A program made the translations under genes and the position numbers. A stretch of DNA of 5,335 bases from Candidatus Altimarinota bacterium (GTDB taxonomy: Bacteria; Patescibacteriota; Gracilibacteria; UBA4473). The stretch lies in NCBI GenBank assembly GCA_905478675.1, contig CAJQJI010000134.1:1-5335 (forward strand), given 5' to 3'. Positions 1 through 5,107 of the stretch are shown here, piece after piece; the first letter of the stretch is position 1; each line of letters starts with the position of its first letter. The notes beneath the pieces were generated by a model. It was not told the DNA's origin. It worked only from the letters and a program-made list of their open reading frames with translations, and searched no databases.

Positions 1-54
1 GCAAAGCAGGCTTATGGAGATAATTTTGGTTTAACCCTTGCGGCCAGCTCTTAA
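1..54 (+). CDS. Possible C-terminal tail of an upstream gene (partial)
   Basis: Frame 1 is open from the left edge to a TAA at 52-54 and would encode 17 residues, AKQAYGDNFGLTLAASS. The other two plus frames close within the first 33 bases, so if a plus-strand gene enters the window it ends here. The fragment is too short to assign to any family, and 17 open codons can occur by chance. If real, it would overlap the end of the minus-strand ORF that stops at 31-33 by 24 bases, so the two calls compete. A 5-bp hairpin (TGCCA, loop CAA, TGGCA, 55-67) directly follows the stop but has no T-run, so it is not a convincing intrinsic terminator. Confidence 0.25.
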   Translation, partial: AKQAYGDNFGLTLAASS

Positions 55-231
55 TGCCACAATGGCACGCATCCGGGTTGTCATTCTAATTTCTGTATCT
101 TTTTCAAACTTACTCCTCCCAACACCCGCACTCGCATCACTCAAGCGAAGCAGGCCAAATCGCCGAGATTCCCCGGTTAAGGTACGTCCTTTTCTGGCTC
201 CAATTTCTCGCTCTCGCTCAAAGTTAGGCAT
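31..231 (-). CDS. Hypothetical small basic protein, possibly leaderless (66 aa)
   Basis: This minus-strand frame is open from an ATG at 231 to a TAA at 31-33. It encodes 66 residues, rich in Arg, Lys, Glu and Gly, starting MPNFEREREIGARKGR and ending RAIVALRAGRKG. I recognise no family, signal peptide or membrane segment. The frame is open further upstream to an ATG at 342, but that would overlap guaA, and the promoter at 239-267 predicts a transcript starting near 232, so 231 is the sensible start. The message would then have essentially no 5' leader. In support, about two thirds of codons begin with a purine, clearly more than in the competing plus-strand frame. Against it, both strands are open here, and stem-loops in the same transcript allow a non-coding RNA instead. 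Function unknown. Confidence 0.35.
   Translation of the reverse strand: MPNFEREREIGARKGRTLTGESRRFGLLRLSDASAGVGRSKFEKDTEIRMTTRMRAIVALRAGRKG
55..206 (-). other. Candidate structured RNA segment on the minus strand
   Basis: The minus-strand transcript can form several stems. One is CCTGCTTCGC with GCGAG(T)GCGGG around a 9-nt loop (125-154), 10 pairs with one bulged base. A second is CCGGG with CTCGG around GAAT (163-176). A third is AAATTG (201-206) with CGATTT (157-162), which abuts the second. A fourth is TGCCA with TGGCA around TTG (55-67). At several positions the pairing is G-U on the minus strand but would be a C-A mismatch on the plus strand, which favours the minus strand as the folded one. 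I searched mainly with minus-strand pairing rules, so this asymmetry is partly biased. It does not match tmRNA, RNase P RNA, SRP RNA or 6S RNA as I know them. It may simply be incidental structure inside the small ORF. Confidence 0.22.
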
Positions 232-238
232 GTCTTCT

Positions 239-267
239 ACTATAAAACATTCAAGGCATCTTTTCAA
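239..267 (-). promoter_or_regulatory. Sigma70-like promoter for the leftward transcript
   Basis: On the minus strand, a -35 box TTGAAA (267-262) and a -10 box TATAGT (244-239) are separated by exactly 17 bp. Each box matches the sigma70 consensus at five of six positions. The predicted transcription start is about 232, one base before the ATG at 231, so translation would be leaderless or the product an RNA. It lies in the short divergent gap between the leftward ORF and guaA. Confidence 0.6.
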
Positions 268-294
268 AATTTTAAAAGTCGCTACCCTTAATTC
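241..294 (+). promoter_or_regulatory. guaA upstream region with weak -10 candidate
   Basis: The best plus-strand -10 candidate is TATAAA at 241-246, which overlaps the -10 of the leftward promoter on the other strand. No good -35 lies 16-18 bp upstream of it. A start near 253 would leave a leader of about 42 nt. A second weak option close to the gene is TTTTCA (261-266), 16 bp, TACCCT (283-288), which would make guaA almost leaderless. Neither is strong, so how guaA is transcribed is unclear. There is no Shine-Dalgarno motif before the ATG at 295. Confidence 0.25.
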
Positions 295-2109
295 ATGCAC
301 GAAAAGATTATCATCCTCGACTTTGGTGGTCAGTACGCTCATTTAATCGCCAGCCGAATTCGGCGCGAGCAAGTGTTGGCCGAAATTCATCAACCAGACG
401 AAGTTGATTTAGCTTTTTTTCAAGACCCAAACATTAAGGGGATTGTGCTTTCTGGAGGCCCACAAAGTGTGTACGACGAAGGCAGCGCTAGCTGTGACCC
501 TGAAATTTTTAAACTCGGGAAACCCGTTTTAGGTATTTGCTACGGACACCAATTTTTAAACCAAGCCCTTGGCGGGAAAGTCGTTCCTGGCAAAGATTCG
601 GGTAAAGAATTTGGTCGGGCCGAACTAACCCACGATCAACAATGCCCGCTGTTTAAAGACATCCCGACTGTTTCACCTTTTTGGATGAGCCACGGAGATG
701 AAGTTTCGCAGCTAGGCGAAGGCTTTGAGGGGTGTGGAAATACCGATTTGTGCCACAATGCGGCTGTTTGGAATGCTGATTTAAACCTGTTTGGTATTCA
801 GTTCCACCCAGAAGTAACCCATTCTGAATACGGTCACCAAATACTGAAAAACTTTTTAGATATCTGTGAACTTAAACGAGACTGGACGATTGAGAAGTTT
901 TACGAAGAACACCAAGCCAACTTAAAAGCGCAAATTGGAGACAAACATGTCGTTTTATTTGTGTCTGGCGGAGTTGACTCCACTGTCGCCTTTGCCCTGC
1001 TTTCGAACATTCTAGGCGCCGATAAAGTCCAAGGCTTATTTGTGGATAATGGCTTGCTACGACAAGGCGAACGTGATTACGTTGAAAAATCAATTAAAGC
1101 GATTGGGGCGAGACTGACAGTTATGGATGAAGCGGATCGTTTTTTAGGGAATTTAACGGGCGTTTATGAACCAGAAGCGAAGCGCGAAATTATTGGGAAC
1201 ACTTTTATTGATGTACAAAAAGCTTTTTTTGCCACGCACGAGTTAGATGAAAACACCTTGCTGGCCCAAGGCACCATTTACCCCGATACAATTGAAACCG
1301 GGGGGACTAAAAATTCAGACACAATTAAAACACATCACAACCGAGTACCTGAAATTCAAAAAATGATTGATGCAGGCTTGGTTATCGAGCCACTCGCGGA
1401 TTTATATAAAGACGAAGTCCGAGCCTTAGGCGAACTTATGGGGTTACCCCATGAACTGGTTTGGCGTCATCCGTTCCCCGGCCCAGGACTCGGAGTTCGG
1501 ATTCTTTGTGCGGAAGAAACCACGGAAGATATTCCACAACGAGATGTAAACGCTTTTACGTTACAGCGTAACAAAAAACCGTTTGAAGTTTTACCCCTTA
1601 AATCGGTTGGGGTTCAAGGTGATTTTAGAACGTACAAACACCCAGGCTTACTGACCGTGGCGGAAGATGACTTAGCCGAACTCGAAAGTTTATCCACTAA
1701 ACTTATTAACCACTACACCGACATTAATCGCTGTGTTAAAAGCTTAGGTCATAACTACGACGGTCGAATTGAACGTACTAAAGTAAAACAGTCTGATGTA
1801 AACCCAGAGCGAGTCGCCCGCCTACAAAGAGCGGACCACATTGTCACGACCACCATGCACGAAATGGGCGTTTACAACGACGTATGGCAATTCCCGGTAG
1901 TACTCGCTCCCCTTAGTTTTAATAACGTGGGCGAAGAATCAATTATCCTACGTCCCATTGATTCCATTGATGCCATGAGTGCTACGGTTGGCAAACTCCC
2001 ATGGGAATTCTTTAAAAAAGTAACCACTGAAATTTTAAAAGATGATTCTATTAGTGCGGTTTTCTTAGATGTCACCAGTAAACCACCAGGTACGATTGAG
2101 TGGGAATAA
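295..2109 (+). CDS. guaA: GMP synthase (glutamine-hydrolysing), long form
   Basis: The enzyme converts XMP to GMP using ATP and ammonia released from glutamine, the last step of de novo GMP synthesis, in the cytoplasm. The N-terminal class I glutamine amidotransferase domain (about 1-195) shows LSGGPQSVYDE at 52-62, the nucleophile Cys82 in GICYGHQ, and His171 and Glu173 in QFHPE, so the triad is complete. The ATP-pyrophosphatase domain begins near 200 and has the P-loop SGGVDS at 224-229 and GTIYPDTIE at 326-334. The C-terminal dimerisation region starts after HPFPGPGLG (392-400) and ends in SKPPGTIEWE. At 604 residues the protein is about 80-90 longer than typical bacterial GuaA. The extra length is in the C-terminal region, which has two related halves, LPLKSVGVQGD near 433 and ESIILRPIDSIDAMSA near 548, as in human GMPS. 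It is preceded by a divergent ORF and followed by 164 nt before tuf, with no canonical terminator between. Confidence 0.98.
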   Translation: MHEKIIILDFGGQYAHLIASRIRREQVLAEIHQPDEVDLAFFQDPNIKGIVLSGGPQSVYDEGSASCDPEIFKLGKPVLGICYGHQFLNQALGGKVVPGKDSGKEFGRAELTHDQQCPLFKDIPTVSPFWMSHGDEVSQLGEGFEGCGNTDLCHNAAVWNADLNLFGIQFHPEVTHSEYGHQILKNFLDICELKRDWTIEKFYEEHQANLKAQIGDKHVVLFVSGGVDSTVAFALLSNILGADKVQGLFVDNGLLRQGERDYVEKSIKAIGARLTVMDEADRFLGNLTGVYEPEAKREIIGNTFIDVQKAFFATHELDENTLLAQGTIYPDTIETGGTKNSDTIKTHHNRVPEIQKMIDAGLVIEPLADLYKDEVRALGELMGLPHELVWRHPFPGPGLGVRILCAEETTEDIPQRDVNAFTLQRNKKPFEVLPLKSVGVQGDFRTYKHPGLLTVAEDDLAELESLSTKLINHYTDINRCVKSLGHNYDGRIERTKVKQSDVNPERVARLQRADHIVTTTMHEMGVYNDVWQFPVVLAPLSFNNVGEESIILRPIDSIDAMSATVGKLPWEFFKKVTTEILKDDSISAVFLDVTSKPPGTIEWE

Positions 2110-2142
2110 AGACTTCTTTTTAGGTTCAAGAAAAATAAGGCG

Positions 2143-2154
2143 GATAACATTATC
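2143..2154. repeat. Short inverted repeat GATAA-CA-TTATC
   Basis: A perfect 5-bp inverted repeat with a 2-bp centre lies in the guaA-tuf spacer, 33 nt after guaA and 32 nt before the tuf -35 box. The 2-nt centre is too small for an RNA hairpin loop, so a protein-binding site is the more natural reading, but sites this short also arise by chance. I see no second copy in the window. The guaA stop is followed by AT-rich sequence with only a weak, T-A-only stem (about 2112-2139), so termination after guaA is not evident. Confidence 0.2.
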
Positions 2155-2186
2155 TATAAATGGAAATAGAGTCTTAATAAATAATT

Positions 2187-2214
2187 TTGACAAAAAACTC
2201 TTGGTTTCTAGTAT
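2187..2214 (+). promoter_or_regulatory. tuf promoter
   Basis: A perfect -35 TTGACA (2187-2192) is followed after 16 bp by TAGTAT (2209-2214), four of six matches to the -10 consensus. Immediately downstream is a GC-rich stretch, CGTGGCGG (2215-2222), in the discriminator position. Transcription would start near 2221 and give a leader of about 53 nt. An alternative is TTGGTT (2201-2206), 16 bp, TAAAAT (2223-2228), which has a better -10 but a poorer -35 and would start near 2235. The two overlap and only one may be used. Confidence 0.6.
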
Positions 2215-2233
2215 CGTGGCGGTAAAATCAATT

Positions 2234-2260
2234 ATGAAACCCAAATTTTCTACTTTCTAA
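2234..2260 (+). CDS. Possible eight-codon leader peptide upstream of tuf
   Basis: An ATG at 2234 opens a mini-ORF, MKPKFSTF, ending in TAA at 2258-2260, 13 nt before the tuf ATG. It lies inside the predicted tuf leader and would be at or near the 5' end if the alternative promoter is used. Nothing in the peptide suggests an attenuator, such as a run of one amino acid, and no terminator-antiterminator pair is visible. A short ATG-to-stop stretch like this is common by chance, so the call is tentative. Confidence 0.12.
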   Translation: MKPKFSTF

Positions 2261-2273
2261 CCCACATCTTACG

Positions 2274-3470
2274 ATGACAGCAAAATTTGAACGCAACAAG
2301 CCCCATGTAAATGTGGGGACCATTGGTCACGTCGATCATGGTAAAACAACTTTGACTGCCGCTATTACAGCTGTAGCTCACAACCGTTACCCAGACCTAG
2401 ACGGTAACAAATCTGTCGCTTTCGATCAAATCGATAACGCGCCAGAAGAAAAAGCACGAGGTATTACTATCTCTACTTCTCACCAAGAGTACGAAACGCC
2501 AACTCGTCACTACGCTCACGTAGATTGTCCTGGTCATGCCGATTACGTTAAAAACATGATTACTGGTGCGGCTCAAATGGATGGAGCTATTCTAGTATGT
2601 GCTGCAACGGACGGTCCAATGCCACAAACTAAAGAACACATCCTTTTGGCTAAACAAGTAGGTGTAGACAAAATCGTTGTATTCTTGAACAAATGCGACA
2701 TGGTAGATGACGCAGAAATGATCGAACTTGTTGAAATGGAAATCCGTGAAGAATTATCTAAACGTGATTACGATGGAGACAACGCTGTGATTATTCACGG
2801 TTCAGCTCTTAAAGCGCTTGAAGAACCAGGCGGTGAATGGGGTGATAAAGTTCTTGATCTTCTTAACGCGCTTGATACTGAAATTCCAGAACCAGCTCGT
2901 GAAACAGACAAAGACTTCCTTATGCCAGTTGAAGACGTGTTCTCTATTAAAGGTCGTGGTACTGTTGCCACTGGTCGGATTGAACAAGGAGCTATCAACG
3001 TTGGAGACACGATTGAAATCGTTGGTCTTAAAGACACGGTTACGACTACTGTTACCGGAGTAGAAATGTTCCGAAAACAACTTGAACGTGGTGAAGCTGG
3101 TGATAATGCTGGTCTACTACTACGAGGAATTGAACGAGATGATATTGAACGTGGTCAAGTTATGGCTAAGCCAAAAACTATTACCCCACATACTGAAGCA
3201 GAAGCAGAAGTATACGTTCTAAAAAAAGAAGAAGGAGGACGACACACGCCTTTCTTCAAAGGTTACAAACCTCAATTCTTCATCCGTACTACGGATGTTA
3301 CTGGAGAAATTATTCTTCCAGACGGAGTTGAAATGGTGATGCCTGGTGATAACGCTAAATTCAAAGTACTACTTGGAAAAGCTATCGCCCTTAACGAAGG
3401 AACTCGATTCGCGATCCGAGAAGGAGGACGAACTGTAGGAGCTGGTGTAATCACTAAAATCTTGAAATAG
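2274..3470 (+). CDS. tuf: Translation elongation factor Tu
   Basis: EF-Tu is the GTPase that delivers aminoacyl-tRNA to the ribosomal A site. The 398-residue length is normal. The G domain has all five nucleotide-binding motifs: GHVDHGKTT (18-26), RGIT (62-65), DCPGH (84-88, including the catalytic His88), NKCD (139-142) and GSALK (176-180). Domain 2 begins near 215 with FSIKGRGTVATGRIE, and domain 3 contains GGRHTPFF (321-328) and ends with REGGRTVGAGVITKILK. No truncation or missing key residue is seen. The ATG at 2274 gives the usual N-terminus MTAKFERNKPHVNVGTIGHV; the preceding bases (CACATCTTACG) contain no Shine-Dalgarno motif. Leucine codons are mostly CTT and CTA, unlike the TTA-rich guaA, fitting high expression. 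Two AAGGAGGA stretches occur inside the gene (3232-3239 and 3421-3428). It is transcribed from its own promoter and ends at a strong terminator. Confidence 0.99.
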   Translation: MTAKFERNKPHVNVGTIGHVDHGKTTLTAAITAVAHNRYPDLDGNKSVAFDQIDNAPEEKARGITISTSHQEYETPTRHYAHVDCPGHADYVKNMITGAAQMDGAILVCAATDGPMPQTKEHILLAKQVGVDKIVVFLNKCDMVDDAEMIELVEMEIREELSKRDYDGDNAVIIHGSALKALEEPGGEWGDKVLDLLNALDTEIPEPARETDKDFLMPVEDVFSIKGRGTVATGRIEQGAINVGDTIEIVGLKDTVTTTVTGVEMFRKQLERGEAGDNAGLLLRGIERDDIERGQVMAKPKTITPHTEAEAEVYVLKKEEGGRHTPFFKGYKPQFFIRTTDVTGEIILPDGVEMVMPGDNAKFKVLLGKAIALNEGTRFAIREGGRTVGAGVITKILK

Positions 3471-3500
3471 TTTTTAGTCACTAGACTACTAAATACTAGA

Positions 3501-3525
3501 AAAACCGCCTTTGGGCGGTTTTTTT
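3501..3525. terminator. Intrinsic terminator, probably bidirectional
   Basis: A stem AAAACCGCC (3501-3509) and GGCGGTTTT (3514-3522) closes a TTTG loop and runs into seven T residues (3519-3525). It begins about 30 nt after the tuf stop. On the minus strand the same stem is followed by a run of T complementary to the A-tract, so it can also end the convergent small membrane-protein gene, whose stop is 45 nt away. Confidence 0.95.
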
Positions 3526-3569
3526 ATTATATCTCATTTATTAAACAACATTTCGTGTTACGCAAGGAC

Positions 3570-3878
3570 CTACTTTCGCTTCTCTAGCTCAAGCAAGACC
3601 TCAAAGGCTTCTCCCATCCCCTTAACGAGACCAATAAGCACGCCGCCAACCATAACATAGAAACCAGCATTAATAAGCCCCCAAAGAAAGCTCTTATCTT
3701 CATTAAAGATCCCCGTAATAATTGCAAGCAACGCAAAAATTAAAAACAATACTGAAATAACGGTCGCCATAAGCCGTGAAAATTTAACCACAAACTGCAT
3801 AGCCGGATAACGCTCAGATGAAACATTCACGTGTTGAGGTTTATTTTCGGAAGAGACGGCCGTATTTTGTTCGGTCAT
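3570..3878 (-). CDS. Small membrane protein with two transmembrane segments, unknown function
   Basis: The protein has 102 residues. Residues 1-35 are polar and contain no signal peptide. Two hydrophobic stretches follow, about 37-58 (LMATVISVLFLIFALLAIIT and on) and about 65-86 (glycine-rich, VMVGGVLIGLV), joined by a short acidic turn NEDKS. The tail GEAFEVLLELEKRK is charged and probably helical. Basic residues flank the membrane on the N- and C-terminal sides, so both ends are predicted to be cytoplasmic with a hairpin in the membrane. I do not recognise a family. The ATG at 3878 is supported by the promoter just upstream, leaving a leader of roughly 15 nt that is A-rich and lacks a Shine-Dalgarno motif. 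The gene sits convergent to tuf and divergent from rpsJ, is transcribed alone, and shows no sign of transfer. That it is a real gene is likely; its role is unknown. Confidence 0.8.
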   Translation of the reverse strand: MTEQNTAVSSENKPQHVNVSSERYPAMQFVVKFSRLMATVISVLFLIFALLAIITGIFNEDKSFLWGLINAGFYVMVGGVLIGLVKGMGEAFEVLLELEKRK

Positions 3879-3899
3879 TTTTTGTTATTTATTCTGATC

Positions 3900-3928
3900 A
3901 TTATAGCAGATAATTAGCTTTTTCACAA
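3900..3928 (-). promoter_or_regulatory. Promoter of the small membrane-protein gene
   Basis: On the minus strand, a perfect -10 TATAAT (3905-3900) is preceded by TGC, an extended -10 element, and 17 bp further up by TTGTGA (3928-3923), four of six matches to -35. Transcription would start near 3893, about 15 nt before the ATG at 3878. The sequence after the -10 is AT-rich, unlike the GC-rich discriminators of the tuf and rpsJ promoters. Confidence 0.85.
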
Positions 3929-4001
3929 CCCCTCAGCCTAAAATAAATTAGTAAATTAGAAAAAAACAACTGCCGCCTTTAAATAAGTCCTCAAAAAAGC
4001 C

Positions 4002-4029
4002 TTGACACCACCCCACTCTTATCTATATT
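4002..4029 (+). promoter_or_regulatory. rpsJ / ribosomal-protein operon promoter
   Basis: A perfect -35 TTGACA (4002-4007), a 16-bp spacer and a -10 TATATT (4024-4029, five of six) lie 29 nt before the rpsJ ATG. The discriminator is GC-rich, CCGCGGGC (4030-4037). The predicted start is near 4036, and the short leader is pyrimidine-rich (CTCTTTTCTTATTTT). The leader is too short to hold an S10-type regulatory structure of the kind known upstream of rpsJ in E. coli. The rest of the 180-bp divergent gap (3929-4001) is AT-rich with nothing else I can identify. Confidence 0.85.
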
Positions 4030-4058
4030 CCGCGGGCTCTTTTCTTATTTTAAAGCAT

Positions 4059-4415
4059 ATGGCAACTAAACCGACCACAAAGAAAACAACCAAAAAAGAC
4101 GAAGTTCAAGCCTCAAAGGTTCGTATCGTCGTTCGATCATTCGATTACACTATTATCGATGAAGCCGCTAAAGCTATTGTTGAAACGGCCGAACGAAACG
4201 GTTCAATGGTTTCTGGTCCAGTGCCTATGCCAACTAAAATTAAAAAGTTTACCGTAAATCGCTCATTCTTTGTTAATAAAGATGCGCGTGATCAATACGA
4301 AATGCGAACGCACAAACGCTTGATTGATATCAAGGAGCCAACGCCTAAAACGATTGAATCACTACAAAACCTACATTTACCTGGTGGCGTAGAAGTGGAA
4401 ATTAAAATGCTCTAA
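4059..4415 (+). CDS. rpsJ: 30S ribosomal protein S10
   Basis: S10 is a small-subunit head protein and also the NusE partner of NusB in transcription antitermination. The conserved core runs from KVRIVVRSFDY (20-30), through SGPVPMPTK (52-60), to the S10 signature region around FTVNRSFFVNKDARDQYE (64-81) and RTHKRLIDI (83-91), ending VEVEIKML. The protein has 118 residues against about 102-105 usually; the excess is an N-terminal extension MATKPTTKKTTKK of lysine and threonine. I chose ATG 4059 over an in-frame TTG at 4002 because that TTG is part of the -35 box, so the codons from it to 4058 lie in the promoter and leader. No Shine-Dalgarno motif precedes the start. It is the first gene of the ribosomal operon, but a 98-nt gap separates it from rplC. 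Confidence 0.97.
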   Translation: MATKPTTKKTTKKDEVQASKVRIVVRSFDYTIIDEAAKAIVETAERNGSMVSGPVPMPTKIKKFTVNRSFFVNKDARDQYEMRTHKRLIDIKEPTPKTIESLQNLHLPGGVEVEIKML

Positions 4416-4427
4416 TTAAAAGCCTTT

Positions 4428-4445
4428 ACTCAAAATCATTTGAGT
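4428..4445 (+). other. Stem-loop after rpsJ
   Basis: ACTCAAA and TTTGAGT form a perfect 7-bp stem around the tetraloop ATCA, 12 nt after the rpsJ stop. No T-run follows, so it is unlikely to be a standard terminator. A role in mRNA processing, stability of the rpsJ message or translational control of rplC is possible but is inference. Confidence 0.45.
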
Positions 4446-4454
4446 TTCTAGAGT

Positions 4455-4481
4455 CTGACGTTGAAAACCTCAACCTCTCAG
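4455..4481 (+). other. Second stem-loop in the rpsJ-rplC gap
   Basis: GTTGA (4460-4464) and TCAAC (4470-4474) pair around AAACC, and CTGA (4455-4458) with TCAG (4478-4481) extend the stem across a small 1x3 internal loop. An A-run and an AT-rich stretch lead from it to the rplC ATG at 4514. Together with the preceding hairpin it makes up most of the structured half of this gap. I found no convincing promoter for rplC here. Confidence 0.35.
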
Positions 4482-4513
4482 AAAAAACTACTAAGAAATA
4501 AGATTTAAATACT

Positions 4514-5107
4514 ATGAAAGGAATCCTTGCTCGAAAAATCGGAATGTCTCGCTTAATCTGTCCTGAAACTGGACGTATTACCGCGGTAACCGTGCTTGAA
4601 GCTCCAGAAGCGAAAGTACTACAAGTTAAAACAGCCGCCAAAGATGGCTACGATGCCGCTGTTTTGGCTAGTTTTGAACGAAACAAGACTCGGAAAAATG
4701 CCAACAAGAACTTCCAGTTTATTCAAGAATTAAAACTTGATGCAGAGGCTGGTATTAAGCAAGGTGAAGGCGTTGGGGTTGGATCAATGGAAGGGGTTTC
4801 TCGTGTTAAAATTACGAGCACTTCTAAAGGGAAAGGTTTTGCGGGTGTTATTAAACGACATAACTTTTCACGTGGTCCAGAGACTCATGGTTCTCATCAT
4901 CATCGAGAGCCAGGGAGTGTGGGGACTTGTGCTAAACCAGCACGGATCCTTAAAGGGAAAAAAATGCCGGGACGAATGGGAGGTAAGCAAACTACTCTTC
5001 GTAACGTTGAAGTTGTTCAAATTGATGCAGCTAAAAACTTAATTGCTTTGAAAGGTGCCGTTCCAGGTGCTAAAAACTCTCTTGTATTTATTCGCGAAGA
5101 CGTTTAA
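4514..5107 (+). CDS. rplC: 50S ribosomal protein L3
   Basis: L3 is an early-assembling 23S rRNA-binding protein whose loop reaches toward the peptidyl-transferase centre. The N-terminus MKGILARKIGMSR is the family start. The extended-loop signature spans about 105-131, with KGKGFAGVIKRHNFSRG and then the histidine-rich HGSHHHREPGSVG, followed by KGKKMPGRMGG (147-157). The end, AVPGAKNSLVFIRE, is also typical. At 197 residues it is slightly shorter than the usual 205-215; no domain is lost. The ATG at 4514 is fixed by the conserved N-terminus and has an AT-rich upstream (ATTTAAATACT) without a Shine-Dalgarno motif. A GGAGGT occurs inside the gene at 4979-4984. It is followed by rplD after 4 nt, so the two are surely co-transcribed. 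Confidence 0.98.
   Translation: MKGILARKIGMSRLICPETGRITAVTVLEAPEAKVLQVKTAAKDGYDAAVLASFERNKTRKNANKNFQFIQELKLDAEAGIKQGEGVGVGSMEGVSRVKITSTSKGKGFAGVIKRHNFSRGPETHGSHHHREPGSVGTCAKPARILKGKKMPGRMGGKQTTLRNVEVVQIDAAKNLIALKGAVPGAKNSLVFIREDV

Noticed and set aside
28..48. Short minus-strand similarity to a 16S rRNA stretch (GGCCGCAAGGGTTAAA)
   Set aside because: The match is short and the flanks diverge at once from any conserved rRNA sequence; treated as chance.
1..67. tmRNA tag resemblance (DNFGLTLAASS followed by a stop and hairpin)
   Set aside because: Tags normally end in ALAA or similar directly before the stop, and no tRNA-like 3' end (T-arm, CCA) appears downstream on the plus strand.
38..346. 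Plus-strand ORF with a signal-peptide-like segment (MARIRVVILISVSF..., then PALA)
   Set aside because: It overlaps guaA by 52 bases, starts from a TTG or an internal ATG at 62 without promoter or leader signals, and shows weaker purine-first codon bias than the minus-strand frame. It looks like the shadow of a segment poor in stop codons.
872..1093. Antisense ORF inside guaA, and similar ORFs at 1872-2150, 2795-3037, 2802-3080, 2818-3063, 3272-3481, 4426-4641, 4737-5042 and 5039-5239
   Set aside because: All lie in other frames of well-supported conserved genes, have no recognisable domains, and lack promoters of their own.
2110..2186. Terminator after guaA
   Set aside because: Only an A/T-only stem with a mismatch (about 2112-2139) and a distant AAGACT/AGTCTT pair are visible; there is no GC-rich stem followed by a T-run.
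4002..4058. N-terminal extension of rpsJ from a TTG start at 4002
   Set aside because: The TTG is the first half of a perfect TTGACA -35 box, the -10 box lies inside the putative extension, and the family start is near the ATG at 4059.
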